The notes: generated by a model from the letters alone, not told the origin. Shown: positions 17,931 through 25,467, counted from the stretch's first letter. The stretch: 64,000 nucleotides of DNA from CAYQLT01 sp964418425 (GCA_964418425.1 CAYQLT010000004.1:1-64000); one strand, 5' to 3'. Program-made: numbers and translations.

Positions 17931-18836
17931 ATGCATACTGAGGCTAGCCGTACCGGGCAGTCGCCGCGAGGAGCGGGATCACCGGGCGAGGTGATCTGCG
18001 TCACGCTGGAGAAGGGCCAAGAGCACGTTCCGCCGGGCCGGCCCGGCCGGGAGCAGCCGGGCGATGCGTGGCCGCCCCGCCCTGCCGCCGGACAGCCGGG
18101 CGAGCCGTGGGCACCCCGCCCTGCGGCCGCGGAGGACGTGCCGCGCCGGATCGAGCGCCTGAAGCGCACACCGCTTTTCGAGGGGCTCACCGATGACGAA
18201 CTGGCCCACGTGGCCGCCCTCATGCGTCCCCGGCGATACCGGCGGGGCATGTTCGTCTTCGTGGAGGGCGACCCGGTGGAGGCCGTCTACTTCATCGAGT
18301 CGGGGTCCGTCAAGGCCTCCACCACGGGGCCGGACGGGCGGGAGCACATCATCAGCGTGCTGGGGCCCGGCGACTTCTTCCCGCACGTGGGGTTCTTGGA
18401 CGGCGGGCCGGCGCCGGGGACGGCCGAGGCGCTGGAAGATTGTTCCCTTTGGGTCATCCGGCGGGCGGACTTTTACCGGCTGCTCACCGAGAACCCCGTT
18501 CTGGCGGTGCGGATGGTGGCCGTGCTCAGCGCCCGCATCCGGCGGCTGCAGATGCAGCTGCGAGATCTGGCCACCCAAAGCGTGCCCGCCAGGGTGGCGC
18601 AGGCTTTGCTGAACCTGTGCCACCAGCACGGGGCCTTGGCGCCCTCTCCGGGCGCGCCGCAGGCGGTGCGCATCGAGCTGGCCCTCTCCCACCAGGATCT
18701 GGCCGCCCTGGTGGGCACGACCCGGGAGAGCGTCAGCCGCGTGCTGTCCGGCTTCCGGAAGGCCGGCCTGGTGAGCCTGGAGCAGGGCCGCTTCGTGGTT
18801 CGGGACCCGAGCGGCCTGCAGCGTTGGTGCTCCTGA
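17931..18836 (+). CDS. Crp/Fnr family regulator of the nitrogen-oxide block
   Basis: The core from about residue 70 is a complete Crp/Fnr protein: an N-terminal helix (VPRRIERLKRTPLFEGLTDD), a cyclic-nucleotide-binding fold (GMFVFVEGDPVEAVYFIESG; GREHIISVLGPGDFF), a dimerisation helix and an HTH (LSHQDLAALVGTTRESVSRVL). The recognition helix has R-E-S-V-S-R; the RE-x3-R pattern in E. coli CRP reads GTGA. There is no Fnr-type N-terminal cysteine cluster. The first 69 residues from ATG 17931 are Pro/Gly-rich and hold the candidate operator at 17991-18004, so the true start may be GTG 18138 (232 residues), although its GGAGG is only 2 nt away. It lies between the hemerythrin operon and nirK. Confidence 0.8.
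   Translation: MHTEASRTGQSPRGAGSPGEVICVTLEKGQEHVPPGRPGREQPGDAWPPRPAAGQPGEPWAPRPAAAEDVPRRIERLKRTPLFEGLTDDELAHVAALMRPRRYRRGMFVFVEGDPVEAVYFIESGSVKASTTGPDGREHIISVLGPGDFFPHVGFLDGGPAPGTAEALEDCSLWVIRRADFYRLLTENPVLAVRMVAVLSARIRRLQMQLRDLATQSVPARVAQALLNLCHQHGALAPSPGAPQAVRIELALSHQDLAALVGTTRESVSRVLSGFRKAGLVSLEQGRFVVRDPSGLQRWCS
17991..18004. promoter_or_regulatory. Crp/Fnr-type box near the regulator gene
   Basis: GTGATCTGCGTCAC, a GTGA-N6-TCAC dyad. It is 133 bp before GTG 18138 of the Crp/Fnr gene and about 195 bp upstream of the divergent hemerythrin gene, so it could serve autoregulation, the hemerythrin-NnrS operon, or both. Confidence 0.45.
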
Positions 18837-18838
18837 GA

Positions 18839-18874
18839 GGGACGAAAGCCCTTCTTTCATAGGGCTTGCGTCCC
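18839..18874 (+). terminator. Hairpin downstream of the Crp/Fnr gene
   Basis: GGGACG-A-AAGCCCT, an 8-nt loop, then AGGGCTT-G-CGTCCC: a 13-bp stem starting three bases after the stop codon of the regulator. It has no clear T-run, so it is a terminator candidate or an RNA-stabilising 3' hairpin. Confidence 0.5.
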
Positions 18875-18991
18875 GATGGGGGGGAGGACTTGCCGCCCGG
18901 CCGGCGCCGGCCCCCTTCTGGCCCAAGCCGGCCGTGACGGGATCCGGCCACGAGGACCTTCGACCCTTGACCGCGGCGCCTGGCCGGCAGC

Positions 18992-19005
18992 GTGATCCGC
19001 ATCAC
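18992..19005. promoter_or_regulatory. Crp/Fnr-type box upstream of nirK
   Basis: GTGATCCGCATCAC, a perfect GTGAT-N4-ATCAC palindrome, 137 bp upstream of the nirK ATG. It is the best of the three matching boxes and fits the recognition helix of the adjacent Crp/Fnr protein. Confidence 0.6.
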
Positions 19006-19142
19006 ACCCCTCGATGAGCACGCCCACCGAGCCCTCATTTCGGTCCCTCTACCCTGCCCATTGCAACGAGCCTGCGGCCTGGCCCCGCCACCCTGGCCCC
19101 CCGGGGCTGAGGTGGCGGGGCGCCGCCGGGACGAGGGGGGAC

Positions 19143-20285
19143 ATGGCGGTGCACCGATCGACTGCCCCGAAGAAGTCGTGGGGGAGGCAGTGGGGGCGCC
19201 TCGTGCAGGGGATCGCCGGGCAGGGGAGAATGCCGGGGCCTTTGACGGTGGTGGCCCTGGCGGCGCTGGCGGCCGCCGCCTGGGTGGCGCTTCAGGGCGT
19301 CGCCGGCCTGGTGCCCGAGCCGGCCGTGGCGCAGGGGGCGGTTCCGGCGACCTTGCAGCAGGCCTCATCCCTGCCTAGGGCGGCCACGGCGCCGCCGCCG
19401 GGGGTGCCGGCTCCGGTGGGGCGGCGGGACCCACAGACCGTGCTGGTCGAGCTGGAGACGGTGGAGAAGACGCTGACCCTGGACGAAGGCGTCCAGTACA
19501 CGTACTGGACCTTCGGCGGAACCGTACCCGGTCCGTTCATCCGGGTACGGGAAGGCGACACGGTGGTGGTCAAGCTCTCCAACCCCAAAGAGAGCACAGC
19601 CCCGCACTCCATCGACCTGCACTCGGTCACGGGGCCGGGGGGCGGCTCCGTCCACACTCAGACCGCGCCGGGCCAGACGACGGCGTTTGTCTGGAAGGCG
19701 CTGCATCCGGGGCTTTACGTGTACCACTGCGCCACCGCGCCCATCCCGACGCACCTTGCCAACGGGATGTACGGCATGATCCTCGTCGAACCCCGGGGCG
19801 GCTTGCCGCCGGTGGATCGAGAGTACTACGTGATGCAGCAGGAGGTGTACACCGCCGGCCCCGCCGGGCAAAAAGGGCTGCGGGAGCACTCCTGGGAGAA
19901 TTTGCTCGACGAGCGGCCGCAGTACGTGGTGTTTAACGGGGCGGTCGGCTCCTTGACAGGCCAGCGGGCCCTCAAGGCCCGGGTGGGCGAGACCGTGCGG
20001 GTGTACTTCGGCGTGGGCGGCCCCAATCTGACCTCCAGCTTTCATGTCATCGGGGAGGTGTTCGACCGGGTCTACAACCTGGCGGCCTTGACGGATTCGC
20101 CCCAGACTCACGTGCAGACGGTGACGGTCCCGCCGGGCGGGGCGGTCGCGGTGGACTTCAAGGTTGAGCTTCCGGGCACCTACATCCTCGTGGATCACGC
20201 CCTCGGCCGCCTGCACAAGGGCGCTGCCGCGTACCTGGTGGTGGAGGGTAACGGGGATCCGAACCTCTTCCGACCCCTGAAGTAG
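19143..20285 (+). CDS. nirK: Copper-containing nitrite reductase
   Basis: A 380-residue exported multicopper protein that reduces nitrite to NO. The N-terminus has a basic region and one hydrophobic segment (VVALAALAAAAWVALQGVAG) that may be a signal or anchor. Cupredoxin domain 1 shows the copper ligands: APHSIDLHSVTG (type-1 and type-2 His, with the catalytic Asp between), VYHCATAPIPTHLANGMYGM (His-Cys-x8-His-x4-Met). Domain 2 has SSFHVIGEVFDRVY and LVDHALGRLHKGAA for the remaining type-2 ligands. ATG 19143 follows GAGGGGGG; the frame upstream is Pro/Arg-rich. It probably depends on the Crp/Fnr protein through the box at 18992. The NO produced would explain the NnrS and hemerythrin neighbours. 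Confidence 0.88.
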   Translation: MAVHRSTAPKKSWGRQWGRLVQGIAGQGRMPGPLTVVALAALAAAAWVALQGVAGLVPEPAVAQGAVPATLQQASSLPRAATAPPPGVPAPVGRRDPQTVLVELETVEKTLTLDEGVQYTYWTFGGTVPGPFIRVREGDTVVVKLSNPKESTAPHSIDLHSVTGPGGGSVHTQTAPGQTTAFVWKALHPGLYVYHCATAPIPTHLANGMYGMILVEPRGGLPPVDREYYVMQQEVYTAGPAGQKGLREHSWENLLDERPQYVVFNGAVGSLTGQRALKARVGETVRVYFGVGGPNLTSSFHVIGEVFDRVYNLAALTDSPQTHVQTVTVPPGGAVAVDFKVELPGTYILVDHALGRLHKGAAAYLVVEGNGDPNLFRPLK

Positions 20286-20289
20286 ACGC

Positions 20290-20928
20290 TCAAGCCCGGC
20301 CGCCCCCTGGCCCGTCCAGCCCTTTCGACGGCGCCGCCTGCGGGACACCCTCCAGCTCCAGCAGGCGGCGCTTGATTTCGGGCCCCCCGCCCGAGTACCC
20401 GCCCAGCCGCCCGTCCGAGCGCACCACCCGGTGGCATGGGACCCATAGCGCCAGCGGGTTTGCGGCCATCACCTGGCCCACCGCCCGGGCCGCCCCCGGC
20501 CGACCCACGGCTCGGGCCACGTCGGCGTAACTTCGCACCGAGCCCCGCGGGATGCGGCGCACCTCCTCCATGACCCGCCGCTGAAAGGCCGTGCACCCCG
20601 ACATGTCCAGGGGGAGGTCCACCTCCCGCCCCTCAAACCACCGATCCACTTCCACCTGAAGCTGCGCAGCCAGCGAGTCGTCCCGCACCACCGGTGGGCC
20701 CGGCTCGCCGTCGTCCACCGCCGGCCGGCTCGGCTCGCCGTCCCGTGCCGCCGCCCGCGCCGCCTGCCCGTCCCGTGCCGCCGCCCGCGCCGCCTCACCG
20801 CCCCGGAGGGCCAGCTGTCTCACGAACTCTGTCTCGTCGACACCGAAGGAGGTGGCGCACACCCCGGCCTCGGAGATGGCCACAAACAGCTGCCCCACGG
20901 GCGTCTTCACCGACGTGAACCGAACCAT
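20290..20928 (-). CDS. ogt: Methylated-DNA-protein cysteine methyltransferase
   Basis: A 212-residue single-use repair protein that transfers alkyl groups from O6-alkylguanine to its own cysteine. The C-terminal domain has TAFQRRVMEEVRRIPRGSVR, SYADVARAVGRPGAARAVGQ, the active site NPLALWVPCHRVVRSDGRLG and GYSGGGPEIKRRLLELE. The N-terminal domain is interrupted by an Ala/Arg/Asp-rich linker (about 44-80) built from a 30-bp tandem repeat, making the protein longer than usual (about 165-180). It converges on nirK with a 4-bp gap between stop codons and no visible terminator. Confidence 0.9.
   Translation of the reverse strand: MVRFTSVKTPVGQLFVAISEAGVCATSFGVDETEFVRQLALRGGEAARAAARDGQAARAAARDGEPSRPAVDDGEPGPPVVRDDSLAAQLQVEVDRWFEGREVDLPLDMSGCTAFQRRVMEEVRRIPRGSVRSYADVARAVGRPGAARAVGQVMAANPLALWVPCHRVVRSDGRLGGYSGGGPEIKRRLLELEGVPQAAPSKGLDGPGGGRA
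20738..20797. repeat. 30-bp tandem repeat within ogt
   Basis: Two nearly identical 30-bp units (20738-20767 and 20768-20797) encode the repeated ten-residue unit AARAAARDG(Q/E) in the interdomain linker of Ogt. In-frame length lets the copy number change without breaking the gene. Confidence 0.8.
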
Positions 20929-20989
20929 GGCCCGACCCCCCTGTCCCGACCCGCCCCGGATCCCAAAGCCTATTGTACGCCCTCCAATG

Positions 20990-21142
20990 TCAGGCGCCCG
21001 GGAGCAGGGGAACGATAAAGCGGGCCAGGAAGTAGAGAATCGCCAGAACGATGATCACCACGGCCCCCCACTTGATGGCCGCCTGTCCCACCGAGGCACC
21101 ATCGGAGCTTTCCGAGCTGCGACTGCGCCCATCCACGTCCAT
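20990..21142 (-). CDS. 50-residue single-helix membrane peptide
   Basis: ATG 21142 to TGA 20990 encodes 50 residues: a polar Ser-rich N-terminus (MDVDGRSRSSESSDG) followed by one membrane helix (AAIKWGAVVIIVLAILYFLA) and the end RFIVPLLPGA. GAGGGG lies 9 nt upstream of the start. Use of third-position G/C and the clean hydrophobic segment support a real gene. No family is recognised. It is transcribed away from the purine operon, whose leader begins about 130 bp away. Confidence 0.55.
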   Translation of the reverse strand: MDVDGRSRSSESSDGASVGQAAIKWGAVVIIVLAILYFLARFIVPLLPGA

Positions 21143-21273
21143 TCTTGCCGCCCCTCACCGCTTCCACTTCGCCGGCGGTCGACTCCGCGCTTGCCGCCGC
21201 GCACGGTTTTCGGCTCGGGCCTTTAGTGTGAGCCGGCCGGGCTCGGACGTTGCGTCCCGGGCGAGCCGGCAGC

Positions 21274-21303
21274 TTGACGACGCCCATGGCCGGGAAGTAG
21301 CAT
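21274..21303 (+). promoter_or_regulatory. Candidate sigma-70-type promoter of the purine operon
   Basis: TTGACG at 21274-21279 and TAGCAT at 21298-21303, separated by 18 bp. The predicted start near 21311 would place the whole ykkC-like aptamer (from about 21336) in the 5' leader of purE. Confidence 0.4.
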
Positions 21304-21335
21304 GAAGGCGTTGAGCAGCTCAGGAAGCTGAGCGA

Positions 21336-21549
21336 GGGAAAGCGCGCCTAGGGTTCCGCGGGCCGCCGAAGCCCGGGCGCTCGGCCGGGGCGCACCCGGC
21401 CGGGATGTTGCCAGGGGGTCCGGGGCCCGGGCAGGTCCGAGCGGCGCGGGCGCGGCCGATTCGGCGGCGCTACACCGGTGGGACAAAAGCCCAGGTGGGT
21501 AGGTTTCACCTCGCCAGGGTGAAACGCCCGCCTGGGCTGGTTGTTTTTG
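21336..21549 (+). ncRNA. ykkC-family (probably PRPP) riboswitch with terminator platform
   Basis: Conserved ykkC-type segments occur in order: CCTAGGGTTCCGCG (21347-21360), GGTCCGAG (21434-21441), TACACCGG (21471-21478) and GGGACAAAAGCCC (21480-21492) followed by AGGTGGGTAGG. Arms such as CGGGCC/GGCCCG and a GCCGATTCGGC hairpin fill the spaces. The last aptamer strand, AGCCCAGGTGGG (21488-21499), is also the 5' arm of a terminator whose 3' arm CCCGCCTGGGCT is followed by TTGTTTTT. Ligand-bound aptamer should therefore block termination: an ON switch. ykkC subtypes sense guanidine, ppGpp, PRPP or ADP-like ligands; the purine operon directly downstream favours PRPP. Subtype is inference, the motif match is seen. 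Confidence 0.75.
21488..21549 (+). terminator. Intrinsic terminator/attenuator in the purE leader
   Basis: The stem AGCCCAGG-T-GGG pairs with CCC-G-CCTGGGCT, with an inner stem GTTTCACC/GGGTGAAAC, followed by GGTTGTTTTT. It overlaps the 3' part of the riboswitch aptamer. As no plus-strand gene lies just upstream, it must act on the leader of the pur operon. Confidence 0.75.
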
Positions 21550-21584
21550 GCCCGGCGGGCTTGGATGGGCGGACGGCGCGAACC

Positions 21585-22322
21585 ATGGAGATCCGGCCGC
21601 AAAGCGCCGGCCCGGGCGTGCAGTCCCTGGAGACCGGTGCGCAAGGCGCGCTGCCCGGTGAGCCCGGCCCACCGGGCGCGCCGCTGCCACAGTCCCCGGC
21701 AGAGGGTCCGTCGGCGGCCTCGACCGGCCGGAACCGGCCGGTGGGGCTTCTCATGGGCAGCGACTCGGACTGGCCCATCATGCGGGCCGCTTACGACGCG
21801 CTCCGTGAGCTGGGCGTCGGTGTCGAGGTGGCGGTCGCCTCCGCCCACCGCACCCCCGAGCGGGTGCAGGCGTGGGCCCGCTCGTGCGCCGCCCGGGGGA
21901 TTCGGGTCATCATCGCGGGGGCCGGCGGGGCGGCGCACCTGCCCGGGGTGCTGGCATCGTGGACCCTCGTCCCCGTCATCGGCGTCCCCATCGCCCACGG
22001 CCCGGCGGAGGGCGGCCGGCCCGACGGCCTTCTGGGAGGCCTGGATGCGCTTTTGAGCATCGTCCAGATGCCCACCGGGGTCCCCGTGGCCTGCGTGGGG
22101 ATCAACGCCGCGCGTAACGCCGCGCTCCTTGCGGCGCAGATCCTCGCTCTGGCCGACGCCGAACTGGCAGCCCGGCTCCGCGCATTGCGGGAAAGGCAGG
22201 CCCGAGGCGTCGAGGAGAGAGAACAGCGTCTTCTCGCCAGCCTCAGCGCCCGGCCCGACACACAGGACAGTCCCCAGGCGCAGGGCCAGGCGCCCGGCGA
22301 AGGGGGGCCGGGGGCGACGTGA
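21585..22322 (+). CDS. purE: N5-CAIR mutase / AIR carboxylase PurE
   Basis: A 245-residue enzyme of de novo purine synthesis that forms CAIR. The catalytic core starts near residue 50: VGLLMGSDSDWPIMRAAYDA, VASAHRTPERV, IIAGAGGAAHLPGVLASWTL and LLSIVQMPTGVPVACVGINA. Odd points are a Pro/Gly-rich N-terminal extension of about 48 residues, an insertion (HGPAEGGRPDGLLGG) before the SIVQMP motif, and a long basic C-terminal tail. ATG 21585 is the first start after the attenuator. No purK lies in the cluster, so either PurK is elsewhere or PurE uses another CO2 route. Its TGA overlaps the purB GTG by 4 nt. Confidence 0.9.
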   Translation: MEIRPQSAGPGVQSLETGAQGALPGEPGPPGAPLPQSPAEGPSAASTGRNRPVGLLMGSDSDWPIMRAAYDALRELGVGVEVAVASAHRTPERVQAWARSCAARGIRVIIAGAGGAAHLPGVLASWTLVPVIGVPIAHGPAEGGRPDGLLGGLDALLSIVQMPTGVPVACVGINAARNAALLAAQILALADAELAARLRALRERQARGVEEREQRLLASLSARPDTQDSPQAQGQAPGEGGPGAT

Positions 22323-23638
22323 TCCCCCGCTACACGCGTCCGGGCATGGCACGGCTTTGGTCCCAGGAAAACCAGTACCGCCGGTGGCTGGAGGTGGAGC
22401 TGCTGGCGGCGGAAGCCTGGGCCCGGCTGGGCCGGGTTCCCGAGGACGCCGTCCGGCGCCTGCGCCAAAACGCCCGCTTCAGCGTGGAAAGGGTTCGGGA
22501 GCTGGAGCGCCAGAGCGAGCACGAGCTGATCGCGTTTCTCGCCGCGGTTTCCGAGAGCGTGGGGGACGACGCCCGATACCTGCACCTGGGGCTCACCTCT
22601 TCGGACGTCATGGACACCGCCCTGGCCTCCCTGGCGGCCGAGGCCCTGCAGGAGGTGGCGGCCGGCGTGGAGCGGCTGCGGGCGGCATTGGCCTCGCAGG
22701 CGGTGCGCTACCGCCACACCCCCATGATCGGGCGCACCCACGGGGTGCACGCCGAGCCCATCACCTTCGGGCTCAAGCTGGCCCGCTGGTGGGATCAGCT
22801 CGGGCGTGATCTGGAGCGCCTCCACCGGGCTCGGCGGGCCGTGGCGGTGGGCAAGATCAGCGGGGCGGTGGGGACGTTCGCCCACGTGGATCCCCGGGTC
22901 GAGGCTTACGTGTGCGAGCGGCTAAACCTGACGCCGGCGCCCGTCTCCAGCCAGGTCGTGGCCCGGGACCGCCATGCGGAGGCAGCCTGCGCCCTCGCCG
23001 TTTTGGGCGCCGGCCTGGAAGGCTTCGCCACCGAGGTGCGGCTGCTCCAGCAGACCGAGGTGGGGGAGCTGGAGGAGCCCTTTGCGCCCGGGCAGCGGGG
23101 CTCATCGGCGATGCCCCACAAGCGAAACCCGATCCGCTGCGAACGGGTCGTGGGGCTGGCGCGGCTTTTGCGCGGATATGCGCTGACGGCCCTGGAAAAC
23201 GTGGCGCTGTGGCACGAGCGGGACATCTCCCATTCGTCGGCGGAGCGGGTCTGGCTTGCCGACGCGACCACCCTGGCGGATTACGCGCTGGACCTGTTCA
23301 CCCGGGTCGTGGAGGGGTGGCAAGTCCACCCCCGGCGCATGCAGGCCAACCTCCAGGCGACGGGCGGGCTCATCTTCTCCGAGCGGGTTCTTTTGGCGCT
23401 GGTGGAGGCCGGGATGAGCCGGGAGGAGGCTTACCGCAAGGTTCAGGGCCACGCGATGGCGGCCCGGGAGCCAGGCGGGGAAGGCGGCAAGCCGGCGGCC
23501 GACTTCCGCAGCCGGGTGCTCGGGGACCCCGAGCTGGTGGAGCGCGCCGGCAGGCAGGCGCTGGAGAGCGCCTTTCAGATCGAACCATTCCTGAGCCAGG
23601 TGGACGAGATCTTCCGCCGGCTCGGGCTTGCGGGGTGA
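22319..23638 (+). CDS. purB: Adenylosuccinate lyase
   Basis: A 439-residue fumarase/aspartase-superfamily enzyme that splits SAICAR and adenylosuccinate, releasing fumarate. Motifs: LHLGLTSSDVMDTALASLAA, MIGRTHGVHAEPITFG with the catalytic His region, and the signature loop RGSSAMPHKRNPIRCERVVG containing the mobile catalytic Ser. GTG 22319 overlaps the purE stop (GTGA), fixing the start. Length is normal for the family (430-440). Confidence 0.95.
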   Translation: MIPRYTRPGMARLWSQENQYRRWLEVELLAAEAWARLGRVPEDAVRRLRQNARFSVERVRELERQSEHELIAFLAAVSESVGDDARYLHLGLTSSDVMDTALASLAAEALQEVAAGVERLRAALASQAVRYRHTPMIGRTHGVHAEPITFGLKLARWWDQLGRDLERLHRARRAVAVGKISGAVGTFAHVDPRVEAYVCERLNLTPAPVSSQVVARDRHAEAACALAVLGAGLEGFATEVRLLQQTEVGELEEPFAPGQRGSSAMPHKRNPIRCERVVGLARLLRGYALTALENVALWHERDISHSSAERVWLADATTLADYALDLFTRVVEGWQVHPRRMQANLQATGGLIFSERVLLALVEAGMSREEAYRKVQGHAMAAREPGGEGGKPAADFRSRVLGDPELVERAGRQALESAFQIEPFLSQVDEIFRRLGLAG

Positions 23639-24416
23639 ACCGGTCTTGGGAAGCGAAAGGGTGCAGGCCGACGCGGGGCGGTTGGTTCACCGCGGCAAGG
23701 TGAAGGCCGTCTACGAGGTGTTCGGCCACCCCGAGTGGAGGATCATCGAGTTCACCGATGAGGCGACCGCCTTCGATGGCGTCAAGCGGGCGGTCATCTC
23801 CGGCAAGGGGGAGGCCTGCTGCGCCATATCGGCTGCCTTCTTCGGGGCTCTGGGGGCTGTCGGCGTGCCGCATCACTTCATCCGGCTGCTGTCGCCCACC
23901 CGGATGCTGGTGGAAGCGGTGGAGATCATCCCCCTGGAGGTGGTGGTGCGCAACCGGGTGGCCGGAAGCCTGGCGCGCCGGCTGGGCATCGAGGAGGGCC
24001 TGCGGCTCCCCCGTCCCGTCGTGGAGCTTTTTTACAAAAGCGACCGCCTGGGCGACCCCTGGGTCAACGCGCACCACGCCGAGGCCCTGGGTTGGGCGAC
24101 CAGCGCCGAACTGGCCGACATGGAGCGCCTGGCCCTGGCGGCCAACAACGCCATGCGCCTTCTGGCCCTGCGGGCGGGGCTGGAGCTGGTGGATTTCAAG
24201 CTGGAGTTCGGGCGACGTCAGGGAGACGGGCTTTTGCGGGTGGCCGACGAGATCTCGCCCGACACATGCCGTTTCTGGGACGTGGAAAGTCAGGAGCGCA
24301 TGGACAAGGACCGGTTCCGGCGCGACCTGGGGCGTCTGGAGCAGACGTACGCCGAGGTGCGCCGGCGCATCGAGGAGGCCGCTTCATGGCCCGCTTCGTC
24401 GTCTTCCTTGACGTGA
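23628..24416 (+). CDS. purC: SAICAR synthetase
   Basis: A 262-residue ATP-dependent ligase joining CAIR and aspartate. Motifs: HRGKVKAVYEVF, FTDEATAFDGVKR, NRVAGSLARRLG, FYKSDRLGDPWVNAHHAEAL, LVDFKLEFGRRQGDG and LLRVADEISPDTCRFWD. TTG 23628 overlaps purB by 11 nt and is used here; GTG 23661, just ahead of HRGKVK, is an alternative with a weak GAAAGG. The C-terminus overlaps purS by 31 nt. Confidence 0.93.
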   Translation: MRGEPVLGSERVQADAGRLVHRGKVKAVYEVFGHPEWRIIEFTDEATAFDGVKRAVISGKGEACCAISAAFFGALGAVGVPHHFIRLLSPTRMLVEAVEIIPLEVVVRNRVAGSLARRLGIEEGLRLPRPVVELFYKSDRLGDPWVNAHHAEALGWATSAELADMERLALAANNAMRLLALRAGLELVDFKLEFGRRQGDGLLRVADEISPDTCRFWDVESQERMDKDRFRRDLGRLEQTYAEVRRRIEEAASWPASSSSLT

Positions 24417-24697
24417 TGCCCCGAAGCGGGGTGGCCGACCCGCCCGGGCAGGCCGCCTGCTCGGCCCTGGTGGCATTGGGCTTCACGGAGGTGCGGGACG
24501 TGCGCATCGGCCGGCGCATCGCCGTGGAACTGGAGGCATCCGACGAACGCCAGGCGGCGCAGCGGGTGCGGGCGATGGCCGAACAGCTGCTGGCCAACCC
24601 GGTGATCGAGGAGTTCGCCGTCTCCCTGCCAGAGGTGGCCCGACCCGCCGACTCCGGGCAGCGGGCAGAGCCGGCGGCCGAGGGGGGATACCGGTGA
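24386..24697 (+). CDS. purS: FGAM synthase subunit PurS
   Basis: A 103-residue small subunit that bridges PurQ and PurL in Gram-positive-type FGAM synthase. It reads RFVVFLDVMPRSGVADPPGQ, AACSALVALGFTEVRDVRIG and ANPVIEEFAVSL, close to the family pattern. ATG 24386 lies within the end of purC, and the stop overlaps purQ by 4 nt. Confidence 0.93.
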   Translation: MARFVVFLDVMPRSGVADPPGQAACSALVALGFTEVRDVRIGRRIAVELEASDERQAAQRVRAMAEQLLANPVIEEFAVSLPEVARPADSGQRAEPAAEGGYR

Positions 24698-25467
24698 GCC
24701 GGCCCCTCATCGGCGTGGTGACCTTCCCCGGCACCAATTGCGACCGGGACTGCCTGTATGTGCTGCGTGAGGTGGTCGGGGTGGAGGCGGAGCCGGTCTG
24801 GCACGAAGAGGAAAACCTCGACGGCCTGGACGCGGTGGTGCTCCCCGGCGGGTTCTCCTACGGGGACTACCTGCGCGCAGGGGCCATCGCGCGCTTTGCC
24901 CCGGCGATGCAGGCCCTTGCCCGGCGAGTGGCCGACGGCATGCCCGTGCTGGGGATCTGCAATGGTTTCCAGATCCTGCTGGAAGCGGGGCTCCTGCCCG
25001 GAGCCATGCGGCCCAACCGTGGCCTTCGGTTCTTGTGCCGGCCGGTGAAGGTGAGGGTGGAAAACACGTCCACGCCCTTTACGCACCTGTACCGCCCCGG
25101 CGAGCTGTTGACCATTCCCATCGCCCACTACGCGGGAAACTACTTCGCCTGGCCCCACCAGCTGGAGGAGCTGGAGCGGCGCCGTCAGATCGTCTTCCGG
25201 TACTGCGGGCCCCGAGGTGAGGACGGCCGGAAGCACCCCCAGTTCAACCCCAACGGATCGGCCGGCGCCGTCGCAGCGCTGGCCAGCCCCGACGGGCGGG
25301 TGCTGGGGATGATGCCGCACCCCGAGAGGGCGTCGGAGACCGCCATGGGCAGCCAGGACGGCCTGCGCATCTGGCTTTCGCTGGTGGAGTGGATCCGAAG
25401 GCTACCCCGCCGCCCCCTGGTGCCAGGGCGCGGCCAGGCGGTGTCCCAGGGAGCGGCCGTCCCATGA
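24694..25467 (+). CDS. purQ: FGAM synthase glutaminase subunit PurQ
   Basis: A 257-residue class-I glutamine amidotransferase that supplies ammonia to PurL. Motifs: VVTFPGTNCDRDC, VVLPGGFSYGDYLRAGAIAR, the nucleophile in VLGICNGFQILLEAGLLPGA, and the His-Glu pair in VLGMMPHPERASE. GTG 24694 overlaps the purS stop. A C-terminal tail of about 15 residues is Pro/Arg-rich. Confidence 0.95.
   Translation: MSRPLIGVVTFPGTNCDRDCLYVLREVVGVEAEPVWHEEENLDGLDAVVLPGGFSYGDYLRAGAIARFAPAMQALARRVADGMPVLGICNGFQILLEAGLLPGAMRPNRGLRFLCRPVKVRVENTSTPFTHLYRPGELLTIPIAHYAGNYFAWPHQLEELERRRQIVFRYCGPRGEDGRKHPQFNPNGSAGAVAALASPDGRVLGMMPHPERASETAMGSQDGLRIWLSLVEWIRRLPRRPLVPGRGQAVSQGAAVP

Noticed and set aside
21488..21549. 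ZTP riboswitch, suggested by CCGCCTGGGC before purE
   Set aside because: The CCGCCTGGGC is the terminator arm. The upstream conserved ZTP segments are absent, while four ykkC-type segments occur in the right order.
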